A stretch of DNA of 64,000 nt. Source: Lasiodiplodia sp. COLG20 (Eukaryota; Ascomycota; Dothideomycetes; Botryosphaeriales; Botryosphaeriaceae). The stretch covers positions 3,100,001 to 3,164,000 of the forward strand of contig VNWV01000005.1 of assembly GCA_009801085.1 (NCBI GenBank). The letters run 5' to 3'. The position numbers and the translations under genes are program-made. Each line of letters starts with the position of its first letter. Position 1 is the stretch's first letter. This document shows positions 34,101-43,000 of the stretch, piece by piece. The notes beneath the pieces were generated by a model, which was not told where the DNA came from, ran no database searches, and saw only the letters and a list, made by a program, of their open reading frames with translations.

Positions 34101-34926
34101 GCGTGCTTGTAAGGCAGTGGAAAAAGTACCCCAAGCTTCTGGTGGCCTCTCTGACAAACATCACGCTTTCTTCTTGTTGGCTTTCCGGATGGGCTTCGTT
34201 GTCAGCTGAAAAATCTTGAATTTCGTCCATGAAACTCTCTAGATTGTATTGTGCCACCGGATAGAGAAGAATATGGAGATCATTGCACGACTGCACTACA
34301 TATGTTCCAATTATTCGGATGATGTGTGCATGACGAAGTAGTTGTAGGTGAGCAACCTCCTGTACCATTTCTTCTCTATTTCGGGGTCTGCGGCACTTGA
34401 TGGTTTTGCGAGCAAGGCGTATCCGTTGACAGGTTACGACATCCACTCGTGCAGTGACAGTCTGTCCAAGAGAGTCAACGTCAACGAAGGGAAGCTGCTC
34501 TCCACGACTGAACTCCGCATGCTGACCCCGTCCGGACCAGTTTTGTTCATGGAATGCCCCGGGAATCAGGTTGTTGCGACGCAAATAGGACCGCCACGGA
34601 CTAGCCTCTGGTACATTTGCGAAAATTGTGGAAAAGCCGCCAATAGAAAATACAGAGCCGGAAGTCTGCGCAGTATGGAAACTTGCTTCGAAGGGTGGCA
34701 CAGAAGGACCTTCTGCACCATGGCTGTCTGAAGGACGTTGTAGTTCATCCGTAACAAGAGAATCCGCGCTGTCGAAGAATGGTGGAGAGTTCTGCCACTA
34801 GTGTGATTCTCTAGTGTAGTCTTCGGAAGCCATTATTGTTTGTTCAGGGTCATTGAGTAGGTTCTCCAACATGACCGGGAGATTCCCGGTCGAATCGAAG
34901 CCTGGCTCTGCAGGTACGGTCGACAT
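31162..34926 (-). CDS. Protein kinase fused to a Zn2Cys6 DNA-binding domain
   Basis: Modelled as five exons (34926-34876, 34797-32518, 32464-32353, 32266-31533, 31467-31162), about 1160 residues. Residues ~130-420 are a Ser/Thr-type kinase with the key residues present: Lys148 in ARK, catalytic loop HMDIKPANLLV (263-273; Met replaces the usual Arg), DFG 293-295 and APE 320-322. A Ser/Thr-rich linker with repeated PGSTGG units follows. A basic stretch then leads into Cys768, 771, 778, 784 and 787 with a last Cys at 788 or 801, a Zn2Cys6 cluster. The C-terminal ~350 residues (SLPGNIQVAIPSF and beyond) resemble the tails of fungal C6 regulators. Kinase and the first CxxC lie in one uninterrupted frame. 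The 5' end is uncertain: an in-frame TAG at 34798-34800 requires intron 34798-34875. It probably acts in the nucleus; its target is unknown. Confidence 0.78.
34798..34875 (-). other. Putative 78-bp intron that would remove an in-frame TAG
   Basis: The kinase frame is open on both sides of TAG at 34798-34800, and an ATG-led stretch of 42 codons precedes it. Donor GTCATG and acceptor CACTAG are in phase 0 and 78 bp apart. The donor is weak, so the alternatives are a different first exon or a real nonsense change. Confidence 0.45.
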
Positions 34927-35532
34927 AACACCTGAACCCTCGAATAGGTTGTGTCGGAAGCGCAGGGGCGGCGCCGGATACCATTATGCTTTGTCACCAA
35001 TGACAATGCGACCGAAGCTGGATGGAAGGCTGTTGGAGTGATGGAATAAGCAAGTGGGGTGGTTGTGAGAGCGCGGGCAACGCGTGGTGCTATTACCCCG
35101 CTCAGGAGCGAGGCTGTGTATTGCTTAGAGCTGCCAACGCACCTATGCATGGACTATGAGGCTTTGCATATCTTACTTCTTTTATGTGGTTCGTGTAACC
35201 ACATGCCTGAGTACGGATTGGATTGGCTCAAACATCCTCAGCTTACCTGCAAGGTAGGAAGACGCGTGCGTGGCAAACCTGACCTTCAGCCTTGTGCAGC
35301 GCTGTTGCAAAATTGATGAAGAAAGACGAATAAGTGATTCTTGGAACAGCGCTGAGGAGGGGACTCGGGGCGGCGGGTCACCTTGAAAGGCCTCTTTGGA
35401 TACATATTAGCTTAATCAGTGAAACGAACCTCGCAGACCAAGCCAACATCCCCCAAACAGGCGACACACAATCGTATTTATCTCTTCTCTCAATTCTCTC
35501 AGGGGAGCAGACGACACCTCTCGCCACCACAA
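34927..35532. other. Spacer between kinase-TF start and FUSC end
   Basis: About 600 bp with the 5' flank of the kinase-transcription-factor gene and the 3' flank of the FUSC gene. The frames are short and unconvincing. No repeat was recognised. Confidence 0.45.
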
Positions 35533-38500
35533 TCACTCCAACGCCGTCGAAAAACCAACCGAATACGTCTCCCCAACCGCCCCCTTCACCCCGACAACCA
35601 ACTCATCCAACGCCTCCATCATCCCGAGCAACGAATTCAACGCCACACAGTACCTCCTAAACTCGCTCTGACAAACCCTCTCCCTACTCACCGGCTCCAA
35701 CTCAACCCTCTGCATCCTCTCCACCATCCTCTCCGCCATCCGCGGCCTCAGCACCGCCGGCAGCGCATCCCCGGTCTTCAGCGTCTGCCCCACCAGATTC
35801 AGCACCGCCACCACCTCCCCAACAACACCATCATCCAGCACGCCGCTCGCAGCAGCAAACTGCTGCCGCAAGGCCGACGGCAGGCGCGCGGTGTAAGCGT
35901 GCAGCTGCGCGAGGGCGACGGCGAAGGCGCCGTGCGCGCGGACGACGGCCAGCAGCGTCGCGGAGTCGAAGACGCTGGAGGAGAACTCGAAGCGGAGGAG
36001 CTGGATCGGCTCGACGAGGGCGCTGAGGGTCTCGAAGGTGTCGATGGTGGCGGCGTTGACGGTTTCGGAAACAGAATTGACTGGCTTTTTGCCCTGGATG
36101 GCGTGGCGCCAGGCGAGGACGGAGAAGGCGAGGACGTCTTGGTTCGCGCGGAGGGAGGCGGAGAGCGTCTTGGTGATGTGGCGGGCGGCCGAGGGCGGGC
36201 GCGGGAGGAGCGTGACGATGGCGGCGGCGAAGAAGCCGATCAGGACGAGGAGGATGCGGCGCCAGAAGATTTCGTAGCCGACGCCTGGGTTGCCGTAGGA
36301 GGGGATGTGGCTGGAGAGAGAGAGATTAACTGTTGCCGCGAGTTGTTGTTGTTGTGCGGAAGGTATGTACTTACGTGTCGTCCCAACTGTATCCGACTAC
36401 CATGCACATGGTGGCAGATACCAGCATCACACCCGGAAGGAGCACCGATGGGGCGTAAAGACGGAACCACATGATGCAGATGATGACGGGAGCCATGATT
36501 GCAGCCATTCCGTAGGGATTCCCCGGCCCGTTGCCCGCTCCGATGTACCAGCAAGCCAGACCGACGACGCCGCCTGTCACGGTTCCGGCGATGCGGATGA
36601 TGAAGGAGTACGTGAAGTCGGAAATGAACATGGTAAGGGCAGTCTATGAAGTAGTCAGCACTCCAATCCTGCAGATTCTCAAAGTGATTCTTGCCTGCGC
36701 CATAATCAGTCCCCAAAGCCCCTTTTCCCTGTAGTAGAACCCGGCACTGCTTTTTATAACCGCCGGCAACGCCAAAGCGATCGAAACAACCAGCATACGA
36801 AGCGCGTACATGCCCTCCGCATTACCAAACCACTTCGTCAACGCCAGGAGAAACCGCCCAACGGCACCTCTCCTTTTCCGCCCATGATGCCGCCTCAGCG
36901 TCGCCAAAAGCTGCTCAGCGTCCAACGTATCACCCGCGTCATCTGGCGCCTTCTTCTCATCCTCAGGACCGCCGCTGCTGGCGTCAGACTCCACGGCAGC
37001 AGCCAGCGTCTCCTCGTCTTTACTAAACACCCACGCCGCAGCATGCCTGATCTTCGTCGGAAACCACAAGCGCGGCGTCGGCCTCTCCTCCTCGATCTGC
37101 ACCACTCTCTCCAACATCCCCTTCAGCGCTTCGCCAAAGCGGCACAAGCGCTCCTCGAACACGAACGTCGCGAGCAGCGCTTTCGCGTGGTCCGCAGAGA
37201 CGACCTTCTTCTTCTCGCCCGCCTCCAACAACGCGCCATCCGCATCGAACCGCTGGTCGTACCTGGCAAGGATGCGCTCCGTGTTCAGCGCGGAGAAGGC
37301 CTCGAGTTCGCGTTCTAACGCCGCGATGGTAGCACGGTGCCGCTGGCGCACTGCCGCATACTCGTCAGCGGAGAGGCGGCCGAACCAGCGCCGCTTGTTG
37401 GCGAGCTCGACGCCCTCGATGATCGCGCTGACGGTGTCGGCGATGGCGGAGAGGAGCGGTTGCGAGGACGTGCGGAAGAAGGCGTCCAAGTGACCCCACG
37501 GCAGCGGCTGATCGACGACGGCCTGACCACCTGCAGTCTCGACGCGGGAGAGTAGCTGCACGATCGGCACGCCTTCATGGCTGCTGCTGCTGCTCGAAAG
37601 GGGCCGCGAAGCCGCCACATCCGTAGACGCAGCAGCAGTAGCAGCAGCACCACCATCTGCAGCCGCGGCCGCGGACGACTGCGTCGTCGCCAGATTCAGC
37701 ATCCCCATGAACGCAGCGAGGACGTCCTCCAGCGGCTTCCGCAGCGCCTCGACGTCCTCTGCCTTCCAGCACCCGAACGAAAAGTCCAGCGGGAGGAACG
37801 CCAGGTTCGCCTGCAGCGCCTTGAACGCTCCCAGCATATCCCGCCTGCTCTCCACCACGCGCGCCTCATCCACGCACACCTGCCCAGGGGCAGCCAAGAA
37901 CGCCGCGTACGCCCCCACGAACTCCCCGACGGGCGCGACCACCTGCCCCACCTGCCTTAGGCAGATGTGCGACGTCGACTCCGGGAAGAAGAGCAGGTTG
38001 CACACGAGATTGATCGCGATGGCCGTGGCGGCCGGCTTGATCAGGGTCTGCGGGATCGTGCCCTGGAACGACGGCAGCAGCGGCGCGATGGTCAGGAAGA
38101 TGTCGCTGACGATGATGGCGAACAGCGTGACCAGCGCCAGCTTGGGCGCCGCCGCCTTCAGCCGCGCCAGCAGGTAGATGAACAGCCCCAGCATGCAGAA
38201 GTACGTCGCCACGACGCGCGCGTCCAGCATGTAGCCGTCGAAGATCAGCTGCTGCGCGTAGGTCGATTGGCCGGAGGAGGCGGAGGGGTTGGATATGTTC
38301 TGCTGAGCTATTACCGTCTGCGATAGCGCGGCTAGTTGGGCGTTGGTTTCGGCAATGGGGCGTGTGGCCAGCGCTGCTTTCATGGTTATCACGCCCCAGG
38401 CCCAGCCGAGCGCCATGCCGAGGATGGCGGAGACTCCGCCTAGGACGGACATGAGGACGACGCCGGTGGAGGGGAGGATGAAGAGGAGGATTCTAGGAAA

Positions 38501-38851
38501 GGATCAGCTAAGAACAAGGCGGAAGAGAGAAGGATTGAGAGAGACACTTACGGCGCAAAGAACAGTGCTTGGCCATAGCTGTTTAGAACGGGGTCGATGA
38601 AGATCAGGATCGCGCCTATCCAGACGGCGACAGAAGACTTGAACAATGCTTTGAGGTCCGGAGCATTGAAGTGGTCGAGCCAGCTGGGTAACTTTTTTCT
38701 CCGCTGCTTCTTCTTCTGTCCGGGGTCCGCATTGCGAGGGGTGAGGAAAGGGTTGTCGAGCGTGTCGGGCTGAGGACCTGCTGCTGCTGCTTTTCCAGTA
38801 TCGAGCTGCGCTGCGTCGTCGTCGACGTCGCGATGCGGAATTTGAGGAGAT
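35533..38851 (-). CDS. FUSC/ArAE-type membrane protein (putative exporter), 5' end unresolved
   Basis: Four exons are clear: 38851-38552, 38492-36695, 36643-36375 and 36310-35533, at least 1047 residues. The protein has two blocks of hydrophobic helices, near the N-terminus (from SVAVWIGAILIFI onward) and in the C-terminal half (LRMLVVSIALALPAVI onward). A long cytosolic-type stretch with poly-Ala and poly-Ser lies between them. This is the layout of the fungal ArAE_2_N / FUSC / DUF2421 family (yeast Bre4), annotated as putative ER or plasma-membrane transporters. The third intron begins GC (CAG/GCAAGA) and ends TTCATAG. The first clear exon follows an acceptor TTGCAG at 38852-38853, and no in-frame ATG precedes the transmembrane part, so a small upstream exon with the start was not identified. 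A relic of its 3' end lies at 30707. Confidence 0.82.
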
Positions 38852-39683
38852 CTGCAATTGATACAACGAGTGTGTTTTGGAAGTCGGTGATAGTCTGACG
38901 ATCAAGGGAGCGAATTGAGTTGACTAGGAACAGGGGCGGTGATAGGTCGAGATGATAATACATTTTTAGTGTCGGAAGCGGATGCTCGAAAATGGTGTAC
39001 CTTGCACAACTACGAGCTAGATGTTTTATGCGGGGAGAGGCGGCGTCGTGAACAACCGAAGCCGATCATTCAATAATCGCCACGCTACCGGAAAGCGTAC
39101 AACCGATGCAATCCGCGTCACCATGCATAACTCCACAGACTTCAACCATGATCCGACAGGCTAAGCTTGACGAGGATCAGACAACCTCGGATAAGCTTTG
39201 CGGAGTCGAGACATTGCATGGGTCATTTATGAATGATGTACTTTGTTACCAGTTCGGTACTCCACGAGCCGGCGGCGGTGGCCCCACTCATCAGCACACA
39301 CTAAACACTTCCCGAAATATCCCAGCAAATGACGGCGGGGTCCCTGCGTAGCCTCTTCCTATCATAGCTCGACAAGTACGAATGGCAGATATGGCTTGGC
39401 AAATCATGGTAGCGCAAGAAACATTTGATATCCAGACCGAAGCCTGTCAGGGGGGTACAGGATGCTCTAAGCCTATGCTTAACAGTAGCAACTAACGCCA
39501 GCAAAAGAAAAATCCTCTCGCATCGGTATAAATGCGGAGAAGAGGAGAGAATTAGGAGCTCCAAAATGCACATGGCAGCATTTCTCTTTCAGCCCCCTCC
39601 CAAAAACAAAGACACAAAGCCAACAACAAAACACCGCTGTTCTTTTTCCCAGGTCCGTACTTTAGATTTGAATTAAAAAAGAA
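38852..39683. other. Spacer with the unresolved FUSC start
   Basis: About 830 bp. It must contain the missing first exon and promoter of the FUSC gene and the 3' flank of RVS161. An ATG at 38963 is in a frame that does not join in phase to the next exon. Nothing else was recognised. Confidence 0.4.
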
Positions 39684-40684
39684 TTAAACGGTTCCGGCAA
39701 TGCTCAACTCGCGAATCTCCTGCAGCACCTCCTCGACGCGCTGGTCCAGCTGGCCGCTGGCGTATTGGTCGCGCACGTCGGCGTCGAGGTACTGCTGGAC
39801 CTGGGCCATGCGCGAGTAGGCCTCGGCGCAGAAGCGCAGCTGGATCTTGACGAGCGCCTCGAACGACGGGTCGAGGTAGGGCACGCGCAGGTCGATGAGC
39901 TGCGGGATCTCGTTGGTCAGCTGCTCGTTGAGTTGGTCGTACGCCGCCTTAGCCAGCTGCTCGTCCTTCTCGGCGCGCGGCAGCTTCGTGGGATCCTTGT
40001 CAGGCTTGTCCGTCAGCTTGCGCACTTTGGCGCGCATGGCGTCGTAGTCCGTCTGCTTGTGCCCGCGCTTCTTGATACCTGGCGGCTTGTTAGCGAGGTG
40101 TTGCTGGAGGAGAGGGAGGGCTGGACGTACATTCGTTGATCTCAGGGAAGTAGGCACAGAATCGCGAAATGGGCTCCAGCACCGTGGTCCTGCGATGATG
40201 TCAGTGGTGACCGGGGTTGGACACAGTGCTCGGGAATGCGTACCGGTACGGACCGTCCAGCGCCTTGATAGTCTCGGCGTCCAGGTCGGCGACGGCATCC
40301 TTATAGCTCCTGCTCACGCCATCCTTGGCTCCAGCGTCTCCGTAGAAAGCGTCAATCGTCTCGGCAATACGCATTTGCGAGGCCGTCATAGCTGTATTTC
40401 CCCGTCAGCTGAGCTGCCACAGTTGTTACGACCAGTCCACCAACCTCGTAGAGAGTCGAGATAGCCCTTCGCTTCCTTCTGCAGCTTGTTCGCGGCCGTC
40501 TCCATGGTGCGGTAGCGGCGCAGCTCGGTTTCAAAATCGCGGTCGTTGGTGCGTTCGACATGGCCAGTCTTCATCATAACCTGGGTCGTCGCCCGGTTGA
40601 CGCCCTTCTTGAAGCCTGAAAGCACGTCAGCTCGCTCGGCGAGTAGCAGCCTTGGAGATATAAGCGCGTACCTGACCACGACAT
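39684..40684 (-). CDS. RVS161: BAR-domain protein RVS161 / amphiphysin-like
   Basis: This BAR protein binds and bends membranes at endocytic sites, usually as a heterodimer with the Rvs167 orthologue, and acts with actin. Five exons (40684-40672, 40615-40445, 40391-40244, 40189-40131, 40078-39684) give 261 residues against 265 in yeast. The first exon is just 13 nt (Met-Ser-Trp-Ser plus one base) and joins to GFKKGVNRATTQVMMKTG, the diagnostic N-terminus. The BAR helices cover almost the whole length (FETELRRYRTMET, ALVKIQLRFCAEAY). There is no SH3 domain, as expected for RVS161 rather than RVS167. It diverges from the tryptophanyl-tRNA synthetase gene with 336 bp between starts. Confidence 0.95.
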
Positions 40685-41020
40685 GTTTGCGGCCTGGAGG
40701 GACTTCGGGGGTGGTGTTGGGCGGCGTATTGAGGGGCTGAATTGGGCGCTTAAGTGGATGTTCCGGAATCGCGCAGCAGCGGGCGGGCGTGACGGTAGAA
40801 TATACTGCAGCGGTGGAGAAGAGGGAGGCAAAGCGGCGACAGGACGCGCAGCAGTGATGTTGGTGATGTGGCTGTGTGGGAGGGCGAGTATGGCTTGCGC
40901 AACTTGGGCAGGCGGCGCTGCCGGACGGCCGTCTTGGCGTGATGACGCCTGCGCTGCCGATCCTCCAAGCCTCCGAGCCGCCCGAAGCCAAATCCCAAAG
41001 AAACATCCACACCGCGCCTC
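40685..41020. promoter_or_regulatory. Divergent promoter of RVS161 and MSW1
   Basis: A 336-bp GC-rich interval between two divergent starts. It should serve both genes. No clear TATA or CCAAT element was identified. Confidence 0.5.
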
Positions 41021-42266
41021 ATGTCCTCCTCTCGCGTGCCGCGTCGCCTCCCGCGCTGCCTAAGCACACCATCATGCCCTCGTAGCACCCGCCGTCTCCT
41101 GTCGTCGAACAGCAAGATCTCGCGCCCGGAGATCATCTTCTCGGGCATCCAGCCCACCGGCATCCCGCATCTGGGCAACTATCTGGGTGCGCTGCAGCGA
41201 TGGGTCAAGCTGCAAAATGAAGCCGCCCCGAGCACCAACCTGGTCTTCTCCGTCGTCGACCTGCACGCCATCACCCTCCGCCAGGACCCCAAGCAATTGC
41301 GGCTGTGGCGCAAGGAGATGCTCGCCAGCCTGCTCGCCGTCGGCCTGGATCCGAAACGTTCCATCATCTTCAACCAGTCTGATGTATGCGCGCGTTAACC
41401 ACGCCGGAATGAATGGGTTGTTGATTCAACAACTTTGTGTAGGTCCCCGCCCATTCGGAGCTGATGTGGATTCTCAGCTGCCAGGCCTCGATGGGCTACC
41501 TGTCGCGCATGACGCAGTGGAAGGTCTCTATTCTTACCCCTCCTTCCGCTTCTGTCGGCCTATACTCACTTCTCACTCCTCCCCGCAGAGCAAATCCACC
41601 ACCGAGAAAGAACCCAAGCTCGGCCTCTTCTCCTACCCGGTCCTGCAAGCCGCCGACATCCTCGTGCACCGCGCCACCCACGTCCCCGTCGGCGAGGACC
41701 AGGCCCAACACCTGGAATTCGCGCGCGAGTGCGCGGGCTCCTTCAACCACGCCATCGGCCGCACCGTGCTCGTGCCGCCCGACACGATCCTGTCGCCCGC
41801 CCGCCGCGTCATGAGCCTGACCAACCCCACCAAGAAAATGTCCAAGAGCGACGCCAACCCCAAGAGCCGCATCCTCATCACCGACGACCGCGACCAGATC
41901 GCCGCCAAGCTGCGCACCGCCGTCACGGACAGCATCGACGGCGTCTCGTACGAGCCCGAGACTCGCCCCGGCGTGTCGAATCTGGTCGAGATCATGTTCC
42001 ACATGGGCGCGGGAGAGCCGGCGTCTGGCGACGCGCCGCAGAATTGTGATGAGCTGGCCAAGGAGTGCGAGGGGTTGAGTATGCGCGCGCTCAAGGAGCG
42101 GGTGACGGACGTGGTGGATGCGGGATTGGCGCCCGTCCGCGAGCGGTATTACGAGCTAATGCAGGACGAGTCGGCGCTAGATGAGATTAAAGAGGAGGGC
42201 GCGAAGAAGGCGAGAGAGAGCGCAGAGAGGACGATGAGGATGGTGCGGGATGCCATAGGGTTCTGA
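41021..42266 (+). CDS. MSW1: Mitochondrial tryptophanyl-tRNA synthetase
   Basis: This class I synthetase charges mitochondrial tRNA-Trp. Three exons (41021-41383, 41443-41523, 41589-42266), all joined in phase 0, give 373 residues, typical for bacterial-type TrpRS plus a leader. The first ~30 residues are rich in Arg, Ser and Pro with no acids, fitting a mitochondrial targeting peptide. Seen: [18 protein letters not shown] with the HIGH-type motif HLGN near 48-51, [25 protein letters not shown] and the KMSKS loop KKMSKSD. The helical C-terminal anticodon-binding part is complete. The second intron is 65 bp and the first 59 bp. Confidence 0.94.
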
Positions 42267-42305
42267 TGCGGGTAAGGATACCAAAAAGAGAAAAGGATGT
42301 GCTCG

Positions 42306-42308
<3 letters not shown>

Positions 42309-42337
<29 letters not shown>
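42309..42337 (+). repeat. (GT)n microsatellite
   Basis: About 14 GT dinucleotides in an uninterrupted run just 3' of the MSW1 stop, likely in its untranslated region. Two short T runs follow at 42367 and 42411. Confidence 0.95.
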
Positions 42338-42568
42338 ATACCGTAGTAATGCCACTGACAATATTGTTTTTTTTTTCCCCTCTGCATAATTCGTCGCATG
42401 CAAGTCACTTTTTTTTTTTTAGTCATGTGGTTGGTTTACAAATTATAGATTATTTCACTACTACATGTACGGTTTAGCCTGGATTTTCATCATCAGGCTA
42501 TCATTCCTTCGTCCCTCCCTCCTAAGCTTCTCCAGACCTAATCGTAGCGGTATCCGATATGGGTTCGT

Positions 42569-43000
42569 TTACTGGTTCTTGCAGATGTCCGAGGCGACCT
42601 TGGCGGCCTCTGTTGTTGTTGATCATCTCGTTAGCATGCTGATCATTCTGGCTTGGACCCCCTTTGGAAAGGTTTTGTTTGCGGAGAGGGGGGATAGACG
42701 TACTAATGGCATCCTCGGAAGAGCAGTTGTCGAGAACGCACGAGGTGGCGGCGGTCCGGACGTCGTCCTGCTTGGAGCAGACGCACTTCACGTCGTCGGC
42801 GGCGCAGCCAACCTGCTTGGCGGCGTCATCGGCGCAGGGCTTCTGTAGGGAGGGGAAGAAACGTGGTTAGCAGAGAGGTTTGGGGAGAACAGGAGGTGGT
42901 GGAGGGGGCTCCTTACGGCGCAGGCGGGGATGTCGGCCTGGGTGTAGGCAGCGGCAGAGGAGACCATGACGGTCATAGCGATGGCAGTGAGGAACTTCAT
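42569..43000 (-). CDS. Small secreted CFEM-domain protein
   Basis: Three exons (43000-42917, 42842-42704, 42609-42569) give 87 residues. An N-terminal signal peptide (MKFLTAIAMTVMVSSAAA) is followed by exactly eight cysteines in CFEM order: IPAC, KPC, GC, KC, VC, SC, NC and IC. CFEM proteins of fungi bind haem at the cell surface, help cell-wall structure, or act as effectors in host interaction. There is no GPI-anchor signal or Ser/Thr-rich tail: the protein ends 3 residues after the last Cys, so it should be freely secreted. The usual haem-ligand Asp position falls in the AADDVKC stretch, but I cannot say which residue. A TATA-like box lies about 106 bp upstream. Confidence 0.88.

Noticed and set aside
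34699..34701. GTG as a start for the kinase gene
   Set aside because: Fungal nuclear genes use ATG, and the frame is open well upstream of this codon; an upstream exon is more likely.
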